Source of the DNA: Pseudomonas sp. RC10
GTDB lineage: Bacteria; Pseudomonadota; Gammaproteobacteria; Pseudomonadales; Pseudomonadaceae
Direction: 5' to 3'
DNA length: 64,000 bases
NCBI RefSeq assembly: GCF_038397775.1
Contig: NZ_CP151650.1
Location: 5,394,001 to 5,458,000, forward strand
Shown here: positions 34,907-50,150 of the stretch, one piece after another
Position numbering within the stretch: position 1 is the stretch's first letter
Layout: each line of letters starts with the position of its first letter
Translations under genes and position numbers: made by a program
Notes under the pieces: generated by a model
What the model saw: only the letters and a program-made list of their open reading frames with translations
Told to the model about the DNA's origin: nothing
Databases searched by the model: none

Positions 34907-35911
34907 TCATTGAAACAACGATTCGCTGGACAGGCCGTTTTTCTCAAGAATTTCCCGCAGACGCTTCAAGCCTTCGACCTGAATCTGCCGTACACGCTCG
35001 CGAGTGAGACCAATCTCCAGACCAACGTCTTCCAGTGTGCTGCTCTCATGCCCGCGCAACCCAAAGCGGCGTACCACCACTTCGCGCTGCTTGTCGGTCA
35101 GCTCAGACAGCCACTGGTCGATGCTTTGGGACAGGTCGTCGTCCTGCAGCAGCTCACAGGGATCAGTGGGCCGGTCATCCGTCAGCGTGTCGAGCAGGGT
35201 TTTGTCCGAGTCAGGCCCGAGCGAGACGTCCACAGAGGAAACCCGCTCATTGAGCCCCAGCATGCGCTTGACCTCACCCACTGGCTTCTCCAGCAAGTTG
35301 GCGATTTCTTCAGGGGATGGCTCATGGTCAAGCTTCTGTGTCAGCTCACGTGCCGCACGCAGGTAAACGTTAAGCTCTTTGACCACGTGAATCGGCAGGC
35401 GGATGGTCCGCGTCTGATTCATGATGGCGCGCTCGATGGTCTGACGAATCCACCAGGTCGCGTATGTGGAGAACCGGAATCCGCGCTCCGGATCAAATTT
35501 CTCGACCGCTCGAATCAGGCCGAGATTGCCCTCTTCGATCAGGTCCAGCAATGACAAGCCCCGATTGACGTAGCGTCTGGCGATTTTGACCACCAGGCGC
35601 AGATTGCTCTCAATCATGCGTTTGCGTCCGGCCGGGTCCCCTTTCTGCGACAGACGCGCAAAATGAACCTCTTCTTCCGGAGACAGCAACGGAGAGAAAC
35701 CGATTTCATTGAGGTAGAGCTGCGTGGCATCCAGTGCCCGCGTGTAGTCGATGTACTTGTGTTGCTTGAGTGCTGTGGAGTTTTTGGCCTTCGCACGAAC
35801 AGAAGGTGTAGCTGGCTTCTCATCCGCTGCAGAATCCAGGACGATCCCGTGCTCCATAAGGAGGACCTCGTCGTCTATGTCAAACTCCGGCACTTCTCTG
35901 TTGAGAGCCAT
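34907..35911 (-). CDS. rpoS: Stationary-phase sigma factor RpoS (sigma-38)
   Basis: This 334-residue sigma-70-family factor directs RNA polymerase to stationary-phase and stress genes. Region 1.2 begins near [11 protein letters not shown], region 2 has [27 protein letters not shown] and [14 protein letters not shown], and region 4 ends with the [24 protein letters not shown]. Length and sequence match pseudomonad RpoS. It follows nlpD by 104 bases, and in Pseudomonas the main rpoS promoter lies inside nlpD. The short leader contains an AGCCTGT/ACAGGCT stem at 35977-36006. Adjacent rsmZ ties it to the Gac/Rsm network. Confidence 0.98.
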   Translation of the reverse strand: MALNREVPEFDIDDEVLLMEHGIVLDSAADEKPATPSVRAKAKNSTALKQHKYIDYTRALDATQLYLNEIGFSPLLSPEEEVHFARLSQKGDPAGRKRMIESNLRLVVKIARRYVNRGLSLLDLIEEGNLGLIRAVEKFDPERGFRFSTYATWWIRQTIERAIMNQTRTIRLPIHVVKELNVYLRAARELTQKLDHEPSPEEIANLLEKPVGEVKRMLGLNERVSSVDVSLGPDSDKTLLDTLTDDRPTDPCELLQDDDLSQSIDQWLSELTDKQREVVVRRFGLRGHESSTLEDVGLEIGLTRERVRQIQVEGLKRLREILEKNGLSSESLFQ

Positions 35912-36015
35912 TGTTATAGTCCTTTGGTGAGTTCGACCTCAAGCTCCAGTGGCGCCTTTTTCCTTGGCATCACGTGAGCCTGTCCCCTCTACGGCAGGAA
36001 CAGGCTGACAACTGA

Positions 36016-36927
36016 TCAACGACGTGGCAAGAATTCCAGTGGGTCTACCGGTTTACCCTGACGGCGAATCTCAAAGTGGAGTTTCACCCGGTCAGTCCCC
36101 GTGGACCCCATCTCGGCAATTGCCTGCCCTGCCTTGACCTGTTGCCCCTCCCGAACCAAAAGCCTACGGTTGTGACCGTAAGCACTGACGTAGGTATCGC
36201 TGTGTTTGATGATCACTAATTCGCCGTAGCCCCGTAATCCACTCCCGGCGTATACAACAGAACCATCAGACGCGGCCAAAACAGGCTGTCCCAAATCACC
36301 GGCGATATCAATGCCTTTATTCAAACTACCGTTTGAAGAAAATTTGCCAATCAAAACACCACTAGTTGGCCATGCCCAGCCGCTCGGAGAACGCGCTCCC
36401 GCAATAACGGGCGTATTCACTGGCGTCGTTACAGGCGTAGTTGCGGGCGGCCCATTACTCCCTGAAGTTGAACCAACAGGACGTGTAATAACGGTGGTCT
36501 TGATTGAACCCGAAGGCGAACTTGAATTGGACGTGGAGCTCCCGGACGCTGCGGCCTGGGGTACAACTACGGGCGCCGCCGCTACGACAGGTGCACTCGA
36601 ATTCGAGCGCCCGTCGAAGCGGATGGTCTGGCCGACGTGGATGGTGTAGGGCTCAGGGAGATTGTTACGGGCTGCCAATGCCTTCCAGTCCCAACCGTAA
36701 CGAAAGGCAATGGAAAACAGGGTATCGCCCCGTTTGACGACGTACTGACCGGTAGTGACAGGCTGACGAACCGGCGCAGCGGGCTTGGCAGCGTTGCGGT
36801 CGACGACACGCACGCCCCCCGAAGGCGCGCTGGAGCAACCGACCAGAAGGACACTCAAAGCAATGCCAATCACCAGACGTGGAAAACTTGCTGAAAACGT
36901 ACGCTGCCGAATGACTGTGAGACTCAC
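36016..36927 (-). CDS. nlpD: Lipoprotein NlpD, LysM/degenerate M23 amidase activator
   Basis: This 303-residue outer membrane lipoprotein activates cell-wall amidases during division. The lipobox LLVGC ends at Cys31, a LysM peptidoglycan-binding repeat lies at about 60-105 (YVVKRGDTLFSIAFRYG), a Ser/Thr/Pro-rich linker follows, and an M23-type domain lies at about 190-300. In the M23 domain the first metal ligand site reads NKGID rather than HxGxD, so it is catalytically degenerate, as expected for an activator. The start is the GTG at 36927, with AAAGGGAG upstream. Its coding region should contain the rpoS promoter. Confidence 0.93.
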   Translation of the reverse strand: MSLTVIRQRTFSASFPRLVIGIALSVLLVGCSSAPSGGVRVVDRNAAKPAAPVRQPVTTGQYVVKRGDTLFSIAFRYGWDWKALAARNNLPEPYTIHVGQTIRFDGRSNSSAPVVAAAPVVVPQAAASGSSTSNSSSPSGSIKTTVITRPVGSTSGSNGPPATTPVTTPVNTPVIAGARSPSGWAWPTSGVLIGKFSSNGSLNKGIDIAGDLGQPVLAASDGSVVYAGSGLRGYGELVIIKHSDTYVSAYGHNRRLLVREGQQVKAGQAIAEMGSTGTDRVKLHFEIRRQGKPVDPLEFLPRR

Positions 36928-37117
36928 CCGCCACTCCCTTTACTGGTGACTGAATTAAAGCTGCCTATTGTGTCTTGGTGATGACCGGCAGCCATGGGGA
37001 AACTGGTTACGAAAAACTTCACGGCGAGAGACGTCGACGGGCCAGGCCCTCATCGAAAATCGCCAGCCTGTAGACAGGTGGCGCCTCACGGAATTCATTG
37101 CAGCTGCAAAACAGTGC

Positions 37118-37795
37118 TTACGCCAGCGGCCCGTTGAGTAAAGGCACGAAACGCACCGCCCCCAGGACATGCCGGGAGAAGCCGTTGTCCTCACGGATGA
37201 TCAGCATCAACTGCTGCACCTCACCCGACCCCACCGGAATCACCAGACGACCGCCGGGTGCCAGTTGGTCCAGCAAGGCCTGCGGCACGTCGGTCGCCAC
37301 GGCGGTGACGATGATGCCGTTATAAGGCGCGAGCGCCGGCCAGCCTTCCCAGCCATCCCCCCAACGAAACACCATATTGCGCAGATTGAGTTCGAGCAGA
37401 CGTTCCTTGGCCCGATCCTGCAACACCTTGATCCGCTCGACGGAGAACACCCGCTCGACCAGTTGCGCGAGCACGGCGGTTTGATAACCAGAGCCAGTGC
37501 CGATCTCCAGCACTTTATCCAGCGGCCCGGCCGCCAACAGCAGCTCGCTCATGCGCGCCACCATGTAGGGCTGGGAAATCGTCTGGTTGTTGCCGATGGG
37601 CAGCGCCGTGTCTTCGTAAGCGCGGTGAGCCAACGCCTCGTCAACGAACAGATGGCGAGGGGTCTTGCGAATGACATCGAGCACCTGAGTATTGCTGATG
37701 CCCTCTTCGTACAGGCGCTGAATCAGGCGCTCGCGGGTTCGCTGGGAGGTGAATCCCACCCCACGGCGCAACAGATCATCTTGTTCACGGGACAT
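37118..37795 (-). CDS. pcm: Protein-L-isoaspartate O-methyltransferase
   Basis: This 225-residue SAM-dependent methyltransferase repairs isoaspartyl damage in ageing proteins. The family landmarks are [21 protein letters not shown] (substrate-binding segment) and the SAM motif [16 protein letters not shown] near residues 95-110. The surE stop overlaps its start by one base (TGATG). The surE-pcm-nlpD-rpoS order is the classic stationary-phase survival cluster. Confidence 0.97.
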   Translation of the reverse strand: MSREQDDLLRRGVGFTSQRTRERLIQRLYEEGISNTQVLDVIRKTPRHLFVDEALAHRAYEDTALPIGNNQTISQPYMVARMSELLLAAGPLDKVLEIGTGSGYQTAVLAQLVERVFSVERIKVLQDRAKERLLELNLRNMVFRWGDGWEGWPALAPYNGIIVTAVATDVPQALLDQLAPGGRLVIPVGSGEVQQLMLIIREDNGFSRHVLGAVRFVPLLNGPLA

Positions 37796-38544
37796 CAGGC
37801 CATTCCCTCCAGCCAGGCGTTCAGGCTGTTGAAACCGTCCTGATAGGTTCGATCCAGCTGCAACGGTGTAATCGACACATACCCTTGCATGACCGCGTGA
37901 AAATCAGTACCTGGGCCACCATCCTCGGCATCGCCGGCAGCCGCAATCCAGTAACCGGCCCGGCCGCGGGGATCGACCACACGCACGGGCGCAGCAGCGC
38001 GGGTCCGGTGACCCAGGCGGGTCAGTTGAATGCCGCGCACATGTTCAAGTGGCAGGTTGGGAATATTCACGTTCAATACGGTACGGGGTGGAAGGTCGAG
38101 CTGCTCATGCGCTTCGACCAGAAGCCGGGCGTAATGCGCGGCCGTAGCCAGGTTATCGACCTGGCGGGACAAAAATGAAAAGGCAAACGACGGGCGTTGC
38201 AGGAAACGGCCTTCCAGTGCTGCCGCCACAGTGCCGGAATACAGCACATCATCGCCCAGATTGGCGCCGAGGTTGATGCCCGATACCACCATGTCCGGTT
38301 CATGCTCCAACAGGCCATGGATGCCGAGGTGAACGCAGTCGGTCGGCGTGCCATTGAGACTGATGAAGCCATTGTCCAGGCGATGAGGGTGCAGCGGGCG
38401 ATCAAGGGTCAGCGAACTGCTGGCCCCACTCTTGTCTTGATCGGGCGCAACGACCGCGCACTCGGCATAGTCCGCCAGCGCTCCGTGGAGCGCAGCGAGT
38501 CCGGGTGCCGAGACCCCATCATCATTTGAAATCAGAATACGCAT
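37795..38544 (-). CDS. surE: 5'/3'-nucleotidase SurE
   Basis: This 249-residue metal-dependent nucleotidase dephosphorylates nucleoside monophosphates in stationary phase. The metal-binding N-terminus [15 protein letters not shown] (Asp8, Asp9) is intact, and the [25 protein letters not shown] segment carries the other ligands. It overlaps the end of truD by 13 bases and the start of pcm by one, so the three genes are translationally coupled. Confidence 0.97.
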   Translation of the reverse strand: MRILISNDDGVSAPGLAALHGALADYAECAVVAPDQDKSGASSSLTLDRPLHPHRLDNGFISLNGTPTDCVHLGIHGLLEHEPDMVVSGINLGANLGDDVLYSGTVAAALEGRFLQRPSFAFSFLSRQVDNLATAAHYARLLVEAHEQLDLPPRTVLNVNIPNLPLEHVRGIQLTRLGHRTRAAAPVRVVDPRGRAGYWIAAAGDAEDGGPGTDFHAVMQGYVSITPLQLDRTYQDGFNSLNAWLEGMA

Positions 38545-39590
38545 GAGCTGTCCGTCTGTCCTGCGGGCGCCAGATCAACCAGTTCGCGCACCAAAGCGGT
38601 GGCGAAGCATCCGGCGGGCAGGACGAATTCCAGTTGCAGAATGTCAGGCTCGGGATAATGCCACGTCAACCGCCCGATGGGCAGTCGCAGGATGCGACGT
38701 TCGTGTTCCATTCCCGCTTTTATCAACCAGTTACAAAGCGAGAATTCCCGTTGGGCGACGCTGTTTTCAAGCTCGGCGGTGTTCCCACCTGCCGGAGAAT
38801 CGCCTGCGCCCCATTGAGGGCCGGTCGGGTGCAGATCGAGGATCGCCAGACGCGGGTCGCTGCACTCGGCCTCGCCCGCCGGAAAGAAACTGCGGCTGTC
38901 GGTGAACGCCAACAGGTCGCCCACCTGCGCCCGCTGCCAACTGCCATCGGCGACCCTCGCCGCCAGCACCTGATTAAACAAATAGCTGCGCGCCGTCGAC
39001 AGCAGCCGCGAACGCACGTTGCGCTGTTCAGGCAGGGCCTGGCGTTCGGCATAGTGACGGGCTTCGCCCACGTTGCCGCCTTCGTAGCCAAAGCGCTGGG
39101 TACCGAAATAATTGGGGATACCGTGCTGCTTGATGGCTTCAAGCCGCTGATCAAGCAGGGACTTGTCGGCCTGCAGCTGCGTCAGGCGCAGGGTGAAACC
39201 GTTGGCCGCATGAGCCCCGCGCTGCAATTTGCGCTTGTGACGCTTGCTGTCGAGGATTTTCAGGGTGTCGTTCTCGGCCGCCGACATGTCTGGATCGGCC
39301 TTGCCCGGCAACTGGATGCTGAACCACTGACGGGTCAGCGCCTGACGGTCTTTCAACCCGGCGTACGCCACAGTACGCAACGGCACACCGGCAGCTTTCG
39401 CCAGACGCCGTGCGGCTTCTTCGGTGTTCAGCCCGCGTTTTTCCACCCACAGCCACAAGTGTTCGCCATCACCCGACAGCGGGATGTCCAGCACCTCATC
39501 GACCTGAAAGTCGTCGGCGGTGGCTTTGAGTACCGCGACTCCCAGTGCGTCGCCATAAGCCCGAGGGCCCAAGAGTTCGAATTCAGTCAT
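38532..39590 (-). CDS. truD: tRNA pseudouridine(13) synthase TruD
   Basis: This 352-residue TruD isomerises U13 of tRNA-Glu. The catalytic aspartate is in [17 protein letters not shown] (near residue 81), and [14 protein letters not shown] marks the family-specific insertion region. It overlaps ispF by four bases (ATGA) and surE by 13. Confidence 0.96.
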   Translation of the reverse strand: MTEFELLGPRAYGDALGVAVLKATADDFQVDEVLDIPLSGDGEHLWLWVEKRGLNTEEAARRLAKAAGVPLRTVAYAGLKDRQALTRQWFSIQLPGKADPDMSAAENDTLKILDSKRHKRKLQRGAHAANGFTLRLTQLQADKSLLDQRLEAIKQHGIPNYFGTQRFGYEGGNVGEARHYAERQALPEQRNVRSRLLSTARSYLFNQVLAARVADGSWQRAQVGDLLAFTDSRSFFPAGEAECSDPRLAILDLHPTGPQWGAGDSPAGGNTAELENSVAQREFSLCNWLIKAGMEHERRILRLPIGRLTWHYPEPDILQLEFVLPAGCFATALVRELVDLAPAGQTDSSCVF

Positions 39591-40060
39591 GCGGCGATCA
39601 ATAGCGCAACGGCGTGAACCGCGATGCCTTCTTCACGGCCGGTGAAGCCGAGCTTTTCGGTAGTCGTCGCCTTGACGTTGACCTGATCGAGTTCGACTTG
39701 AAGGTCTTCGGCAATCAGCGCGCGCATGGTGTCGATGTGCGGCGCCATTTTCGGGGCCTGAGCGACGATGGTGGCGTCGACGTTGCCGACCTTCCAGCCT
39801 TTGGCCTGCACTTGCTTGAGGACGTGACGCAGCAGCACGCGGCTGTCAGCACCCTTGAATTGCGGGTCGGTATCGGGGAAATGCTTGCCGATGTCGCCCA
39901 GCGCTGCAGCGCCCAGCAGGGCATCGCTCAACGCGTGCAACAGGACATCGCCGTCGGAATGTGCGAGCAAACCATGCTTGTGCGCAATCCGCACCCCACC
40001 CAAGGTAATGAAATCGCCTTCGGCGAAACGGTGCACATCATAGCCGTGGCCAATACGCAT
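39587..40060 (-). CDS. ispF: 2-C-methyl-D-erythritol 2,4-cyclodiphosphate synthase IspF
   Basis: This 157-residue zinc enzyme makes the cyclic diphosphate of the MEP isoprenoid pathway. The N-terminal metal site GHGYDVHRF (Asp8, His10) and [19 protein letters not shown] are present, as is the C-terminal [17 protein letters not shown]. It heads the ispF-truD-surE-pcm-nlpD-rpoS run. Its ATG directly follows the T-tract of a hairpin (40061-40087), so its ribosome binding site must be the AGGG inside that hairpin. In many bacteria ispD and ispF adjoin; here ispD is about 3.3 kb away. Confidence 0.97.
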   Translation of the reverse strand: MRIGHGYDVHRFAEGDFITLGGVRIAHKHGLLAHSDGDVLLHALSDALLGAAALGDIGKHFPDTDPQFKGADSRVLLRHVLKQVQAKGWKVGNVDATIVAQAPKMAPHIDTMRALIAEDLQVELDQVNVKATTTEKLGFTGREEGIAVHAVALLIAA

Positions 40061-40087
40061 AAAAAACGCCCTGAAAAAGTCAGGGCG
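40061..40087 (-). terminator. Intrinsic terminator of fghA overlapping the ispF ribosome binding site
   Basis: On the minus strand CGCCCTGA-CTTTT-TCAGGGCG is followed by six T and then immediately by the ispF ATG. The descending arm includes AGGG, the only Shine-Dalgarno-like sequence for ispF. It can terminate the fghA transcript. A TAGAAT on the minus strand (40095-40090) may start an ispF transcript within the stem. Confidence 0.8.
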
Positions 40088-40199
40088 TGATTCTACCTAC
40101 TTTGTCGGACATTAGGGCGTCTGACTGGCTGATACAGTGCTTGTCAGACGAGGCGTCCCTCGCTGTAGGGCTGCATGTATTAAAACCTGTGGCAGCGTT

Positions 40200-41045
40200 T
40201 CAACCCGCCAACGCCACGGCGTGATAGCGCAGGTGATCTTCGATAAAGCTGGCGATGAAGTAATAGCTGTGGTCGTAACCAGGCTGCATGCGCACCTCCA
40301 GCGGGTGACCGGCTGCCTTGGCCGCCTGCACCAGCGCTTCGGGCTTGAGCTGATTGGCGAGGAAGTCGTCGCGGTCGCCCTGATCGATCAGCAGAGGCAA
40401 GCGCTCGGCCGCGTCGGCGATCAACACGCTGGCGTCCCATTCGCGCCAGCGCGAACGGTCTTCGCCCAGGTAACGGGAGAACGCCTTCTGCCCCCACGGG
40501 CAATCCATCGGGTTGGTGATGGGCGAGAACGCCGACACCGATTTGTAACGCCCCGGGTTGCGCAAGGCACAGACCAACGCACCGTGACCGCCCATCGAAT
40601 GTCCGCTGATGCTGCGTTTGTCGGAGGCCGGGAAATGCGCTTCGATCAACGTCGGCAGCTCACTGACCACGTAGTCGTACATGCGGTAATGACGCGCCCA
40701 CGGTTGCTCCGTGGCATTCAGATAGAAACCGGCGCCCAGACCGAAGTCGTAGGCGTTGTCCGGATCACCCGGCACGTCGGCGCCGCGGGGGCTGGTGTCC
40801 GGCGCAACGATGATGATTCCAAGCTCGGCGGCGATGCGCTGGGCACCGGCCTTTTGCATGAAGTTCTCATCGGTGCAGGTCAGGCCCGACAGCCAGTACA
40901 CCACCGGCAGCTTGCCACCCTGCTCTGCCTGCGGTGGCAGGTAGACGGCAAACACCATGTCGCAACCCAGCACATCGGAATGATGCTTGTAGCGTTTATG
41001 CCAGCCGCCGAAGCTTTTCTGGCACGAAATATTTTCCAGACTCAT
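40200..41045 (-). CDS. fghA: S-formylglutathione hydrolase
   Basis: This 281-residue serine hydrolase, related to esterase D, converts S-formylglutathione to formate and glutathione in formaldehyde detoxification. The nucleophile elbow SGHSMGGHG has its serine near residue 150, with the acid in DQGDRDDF and His in [15 protein letters not shown] precedes the ATG at 41045. It follows adhC, separated by a REP-like repeat, and they act in sequence. Confidence 0.96.
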   Translation of the reverse strand: MSLENISCQKSFGGWHKRYKHHSDVLGCDMVFAVYLPPQAEQGGKLPVVYWLSGLTCTDENFMQKAGAQRIAAELGIIIVAPDTSPRGADVPGDPDNAYDFGLGAGFYLNATEQPWARHYRMYDYVVSELPTLIEAHFPASDKRSISGHSMGGHGALVCALRNPGRYKSVSAFSPITNPMDCPWGQKAFSRYLGEDRSRWREWDASVLIADAAERLPLLIDQGDRDDFLANQLKPEALVQAAKAAGHPLEVRMQPGYDHSYYFIASFIEDHLRYHAVALAG

Positions 41046-41060
41046 GGGGTCGTTCCTCCC

Positions 41061-41144
41061 AGCGTCGAGCCTCAAGCCACAAGCTGCAAGTGGGCACAGC
41101 GGCGCGCCTTCTTGCAGCTTGCGGCTCGTAGCTTGTCGCTGCTC
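41061..41144. repeat. REP-like inverted repeat between adhC and fghA
   Basis: CAAGCTGCAAG (41080-41090) and CTTGCAGCTTG (41111-41121) are perfect 11-base arms. They lie inside a wider imperfect palindrome made of AAGCTNNAAGC-type iterations, a second repeat class distinct from the GGGAGCG type. Confidence 0.7.
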
Positions 41145-42311
<1,167 letters not shown>

Positions 42312-42360
42312 TTAATAATCCACGCAAAAGCAAAACATTAATGCTGTACAGGGATAATCG

Positions 42361-43257
42361 ATGTACACCAATCGTTGGGAAGGGCTGGACGAATTCGTCG
42401 CAGTGGCGGAATGCGGGCAGTTCACGGCAGCAGCAGAGCGAATGGGCGTTTCGTCTTCGCACATCAGCCGGCAGATCGCCCGGCTGGAGGAGCGGCTGCA
42501 AACCCGTCTTCTATATAGGAGTACCCGCAAGGTCGCGCTGACGGAGGCGGGCCAGACGTTTCTGCACCATTGCCAGCGCTTGCAAGATGGCCGCGAGGAA
42601 GCGTTGCGCGCAGTGGGCGACCTCACCAGCGAGCCCAAAGGCCTGCTGCGCATGACCTGCGCTGTGGCCTACGGCGAGCGGTTCATCGCGCCCTTGGTCA
42701 CGCGGTTCATGGAGGACTATCCGCAACTGCGCGTGGACATTGAGCTGACCAACAACACGTTGGACCTGGTGCACGAAGGGATGGACCTGGCGATACGCTT
42801 GGGTCGGCTGCAAGAATCACGACTGGTCGCCACGCGGCTGGCGCCTCGACGCATGTACCTCTGCGCCTCGCCTTCTTATTTAGAACGGTATGGCCGCCCT
42901 CACAGCCTCTCGGAATTGAACCGCCATAACTGCCTTATAGGCAGCTCCGACAGTTGGCTACTGCAACAGAACGGCCGGGAATTTTCCCAGCGGGTGCAGG
43001 GAAACTGGCGCTGCAACAGCGGGCAGGCGGTGCTGGATGCGGCGTTGCAAGGGGTAGGGTTGTGTCAGTTACCGGATTATTACGTGCTGGAACACCTGAA
43101 AAGCGGCGCACTGATTTCACTGCTCGAAGCCCACCAGCCCCCCAGCACGGCGGTGTGGGGGTTGTATCCTCAGCAACGGCATTTGTCGCCCAAGGTCAGG
43201 AAGTTGGTGGATTATTTGAAGACGGGGTTGGCGGCACGGCCGGAGTATCGGCAATAA
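42361..43257 (+). CDS. gfnR: LysR-family regulator GfnR
   Basis: This 298-residue LysR regulator has an N-terminal winged HTH (FVAVAECGQFTAAAERMGVSSSHISRQIARLE) and an AaeR/CrgA-like effector domain. It lies divergently, 100 bases from adhC. That matches GfnR, the regulator of glutathione-dependent formaldehyde neutralization described in Pseudomonas. The AT-rich divergent region contains ATTAAT near 42312 and again near 42338, a possible binding region. The name rests on synteny and family. Confidence 0.87.
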   Translation: MYTNRWEGLDEFVAVAECGQFTAAAERMGVSSSHISRQIARLEERLQTRLLYRSTRKVALTEAGQTFLHHCQRLQDGREEALRAVGDLTSEPKGLLRMTCAVAYGERFIAPLVTRFMEDYPQLRVDIELTNNTLDLVHEGMDLAIRLGRLQESRLVATRLAPRRMYLCASPSYLERYGRPHSLSELNRHNCLIGSSDSWLLQQNGREFSQRVQGNWRCNSGQAVLDAALQGVGLCQLPDYYVLEHLKSGALISLLEAHQPPSTAVWGLYPQQRHLSPKVRKLVDYLKTGLAARPEYRQ

Positions 43258-43268
43258 CACGCTACCCA

Positions 43269-43359
43269 CTGTAGGAGCGCGCTTGCCCGCGAACGCGTTC
43301 CATCTGCACAAAATCGGTTATTTGACCCAACGCTATCGCGGGCAAGCGCGCTCCTACAG
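43269..43359. repeat. REP-type inverted repeat
   Basis: The arms CTGTAGGAGCGCGCTTGCCC and GGGCAAGCGCGCTCCTACAG face each other across about 47 bases between the convergent gfnR and ispD genes. Confidence 0.85.
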
Positions 43360-43378
43360 GTGTCTCGCGCCTGACGAA

Positions 43379-44089
43379 TCAGCGAATCAAATCACCCCGC
43401 CGCTGCCGCAACCATTCCAGGTCTTCCGGGCGCGTCACCTTGATGTTGTCGGCACGCCCCTCGATCAGGCGTGGCGATTGCCCCGCCCACTCTATCGCCG
43501 AGGCTTCGTCGGTGATCGAGACGTTCGACACCAGGCTGTCCGCCAGCGCTCGATGCAACGCCCCCAGTCGAAACATCTGCGGCGTATACGCCTGCCAGAT
43601 CAAACTGCGATCAACGGTTTCCGTCACACGGCCATGGGCGTCGGCGCGCTTGAGCGTGTCTTTGGCCGGGACCGCCAGCAAACCACCCACCGGGTCGTTC
43701 GCCAGTTCATTCAGCAGGTTGTCCAGGTCCGAGCGCGCCAGATTCGGCCGCGCGGCGTCATGGACCAGCACCCAGTCGTCGTCATCGGCGCCACTGGCGT
43801 GCAGATGCAACAACGCATTGAGGACTGAATCTGCCCGTTCCTTGCCGCCCGCGACCCGCTGAATCCGGGAATCCAGCGCGCACGGCAAGGTGGGCCAATA
43901 AGGGTCGTCCGCAGCCAGACTGATCACCAGCCCCTTGAGCCGGGGGTGATCGAGAAAGCAAAGCAGGCTGTGTTCGAGAATCGTGAGGCCGCCCAGTTGC
44001 AGGTATTGCTTGGGACGGTCTGCCGCCATGCGCGCACCAACGCCCGCTGCGGGAATCACTGCCCAGAAGGCAGGAAGGGGTTGAGTCAT
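43379..44089 (-). CDS. ispD: 2-C-methyl-D-erythritol 4-phosphate cytidylyltransferase IspD
   Basis: This 236-residue enzyme attaches CMP to methylerythritol phosphate in the MEP isoprenoid pathway. The nucleotide-binding PAAGVGARMAADRPKQYL (residues 13-30) is intact, as are VLVHDAARPNL and ITDEASAIEW. It lies 11 bases downstream of ftsB on the same strand, the usual pairing in gammaproteobacteria. Confidence 0.97.
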   Translation of the reverse strand: MTQPLPAFWAVIPAAGVGARMAADRPKQYLQLGGLTILEHSLLCFLDHPRLKGLVISLAADDPYWPTLPCALDSRIQRVAGGKERADSVLNALLHLHASGADDDDWVLVHDAARPNLARSDLDNLLNELANDPVGGLLAVPAKDTLKRADAHGRVTETVDRSLIWQAYTPQMFRLGALHRALADSLVSNVSITDEASAIEWAGQSPRLIEGRADNIKVTRPEDLEWLRQRRGDLIR

Positions 44090-44100
44090 TTACAGGAACG

Positions 44101-44379
44101 TCACTGTGCCAACTGATAGAGAGTCTCGCCGTCCTTGACCATGCCCAGCTCATGACGGGCACGCTCTTCAACGGTTTCCAGACCTTTCTTCAACTCCAAC
44201 ACCTCGGCATCCAGCACGCGGTTGCGCTCAAGCAAGGCATCGTTTTCGGCATGTTGATCGGCGATTTGCTGGGTCAGACTGGCCACCTGCGCGAGGCTGC
44301 CGTTACCCACCCATAGGCGGTATTGCAAGCCAGCGAGCAGCAAGAGCAGAACGAGGAACAACCAGTTGGGACTGCGCAT
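44101..44379 (-). CDS. ftsB: Cell division protein FtsB
   Basis: This 92-residue bitopic membrane protein is part of the FtsQLB complex that activates septal peptidoglycan synthesis. It has one N-terminal transmembrane helix (WLFLVLLLLLAGLQYRLWVG, residues 6-25), then a coiled coil (about 30-72) and a short C-terminal segment (ARHELGMVKDGETLYQL). It lies between eno and ispD. Confidence 0.95.
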   Translation of the reverse strand: MRSPNWLFLVLLLLLAGLQYRLWVGNGSLAQVASLTQQIADQHAENDALLERNRVLDAEVLELKKGLETVEERARHELGMVKDGETLYQLAQ

Positions 44380-44438
44380 TGTGAATATCTGTTACCCGGT
44401 GGAGAAAGACAGCAAAACCGACCATTTCAAATGCCCAA

Positions 44439-44460
44439 GAGCCCGGTGGTCACCGGGCTC
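44439..44460. terminator. Hairpin between eno and ftsB
   Basis: GAGCCCGGTG-GT-CACCGGGCTC is a 10-bp stem. On the minus strand it is followed by TTGGGCATTTG, a poor U-tract, so it is a weak terminator or a stability hairpin for the eno transcript. Confidence 0.5.
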
Positions 44461-44537
44461 GTGGATCAGGACGCCAGGAACACCCACCTTCCGGTGGATT
44501 CCCCTACGACGCCTGCTGCCTTTTTACCATCTTGTAA

Positions 44538-45959
<1,422 letters not shown>

Positions 45960-45992
45960 CTACCGGAGGGCATCGTGCCGGAGAAGCGGGTT

Positions 45993-46862
<870 letters not shown>

Positions 46863-46865
46863 CTA

Positions 46866-48518
<1,653 letters not shown>

Positions 48519-48765
48519 TTAAAGCGGTCAGAGCCGCCGGGGAAAGCGAAGGAAGGCCGAAGCCCCCGATGACCTGCGTGTTTCACAGTGCATTCCTGAA
48601 ATTGCTGCGTTGAAAGCGACTGGCCGAAACCGGACCTGTCCATTGCTCGCCACATTTTGAGAATCGCCCAGTAAAGACTGGCTGGTAATCGGCAACTCAC
48701 GTCGTTCCGAAAGGGTCGACATAAGCTGTATCAAGAAGGGAGCGTAGTCTACCGGAAACGGGCTC

Positions 48766-50103
48766 TCATCTCAAACTGTGGTCATTCGTCGGTGGTTGCC
48801 AGTGCAATCGCCAGTCCCCACGGGGGTCAGCGTCCAGTCCGGGCAGGTTGGCCACCGCCAGCAACTGTTCACCGCGATACAACAGCGGCAATCGGCCGCG
48901 CAAAAACACCGGCACGCCTTTTTCATTGAGCAGGCGCTTGAGGTCCCGGCGTCCGCGGTCCGGTACATCCAGCACTTCACCGCCCTGTCGATAGTGCACG
49001 TGCAGCCCGCCGCGAGGGATGTCGCCCAGAATGTGCAACATTCCGTTGCCCGGCAAATGAAGCGGCTGCGAGGCCGTGGACCAGTGCTGCGAACCCGCCA
49101 CGTCCTTGAGCCAGATGCCCGACAACCACCAGATTCGCCCTTCTGCGCGATGCAATTGTCCGTCGGCCAGACGCCAGATCGGACGGCCATCCGGCCCTGC
49201 ATCACGCAGGGAATCCCATCCCGCCCAGTGATCACTGTCTGGAAGACGTGTCAGCGGACTCAGCCAGTAACGTAAGGCGTTTCTCTGACGTGCAGATGAC
49301 AGTTCCTCAAGCGGCGCCAGCTCCAGGGACGGCACCGCCAGCCATGGCCACGGGCACGGTGTGTCGGCGAGCGCCAGATCCTGCGTCGCCAGTTCATCGA
49401 GCAAACCTTGGGCCTCGGCCAAGTGCGCGGCGCTGCGGACCATGCTCGCGGTTGCCTGGGGCCAGCGTGCGGTCAGCATCGGCAACACATGGTTGCGCAG
49501 GTAATTGCGGGAGAAACGGCTGTCTTTGTTGCTCGGGTCTTCGATCCAGCTCAGGCCCTCTTCCTGTGCATAACGCTCAAGCAATGCGCGGGGCTCGTCC
49601 AGCAGCGGCCGGAAGACCTGGCCTTTGCCAAGCACTCGATGGGAAGGCATCGCCGCCAACCCTTTCACACCCGCTCCCCGCAGCAGGCGAAACATCAGGG
49701 TTTCCGCCTGATCGTCCCGATGCTGGGCCGTGAGCAACACCTCGCCCGCCAGCAACGTCTGCTCGAACGCGGTGTATCGCGCATCGCGGGCCGCCTGTTC
49801 GAGGCTGGCGCCGGATCGCACTTGCACGTCGATGACCTGCAACGGCACGCCTAGAATCTGACACATCTGACGGCAATGTCCCGGCCACGACGCAGCCACA
49901 GCCTGCAGACCGTGATGAACGTGGATAGCGGTCAAAGGGGGGAGACGCTGATGGCGAGCAAGCTCGGCCAGGAGGTGCAGCAGGACGGTGGAATCGAGTC
50001 CACCCGAGAAGGCGATGCGCCAACCGGCTGCACCGCGCCAGGGTTCGAGGCGCGATAGCAGACGTTGGGAGAGGTCTTTTTTGAATGTGTCCGGCTTGCT
50101 CAT
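48766..50103 (-). CDS. tilS: tRNA(Ile)-lysidine synthase
   Basis: This 445-residue PP-loop ATPase attaches lysine to C34 of the minor tRNA-Ile so that it reads AUA. The ATP-binding FSGGLDSTVLLHLL lies at about residues 33-46, followed by HVHHGLQAVAASWPGHC and AQHRDDQAETLMFRLLRG. The C-terminal domains are of typical proteobacterial length. It lies downstream of accA by 47 bases. Confidence 0.96.
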   Translation of the reverse strand: MSKPDTFKKDLSQRLLSRLEPWRGAAGWRIAFSGGLDSTVLLHLLAELARHQRLPPLTAIHVHHGLQAVAASWPGHCRQMCQILGVPLQVIDVQVRSGASLEQAARDARYTAFEQTLLAGEVLLTAQHRDDQAETLMFRLLRGAGVKGLAAMPSHRVLGKGQVFRPLLDEPRALLERYAQEEGLSWIEDPSNKDSRFSRNYLRNHVLPMLTARWPQATASMVRSAAHLAEAQGLLDELATQDLALADTPCPWPWLAVPSLELAPLEELSSARQRNALRYWLSPLTRLPDSDHWAGWDSLRDAGPDGRPIWRLADGQLHRAEGRIWWLSGIWLKDVAGSQHWSTASQPLHLPGNGMLHILGDIPRGGLHVHYRQGGEVLDVPDRGRRDLKRLLNEKGVPVFLRGRLPLLYRGEQLLAVANLPGLDADPRGDWRLHWQPPTNDHSLR

Positions 50104-50150
50104 GCTGGTGGACCCCGCGTTAGCTCACCGGACCTCAAATATGACTCCGA

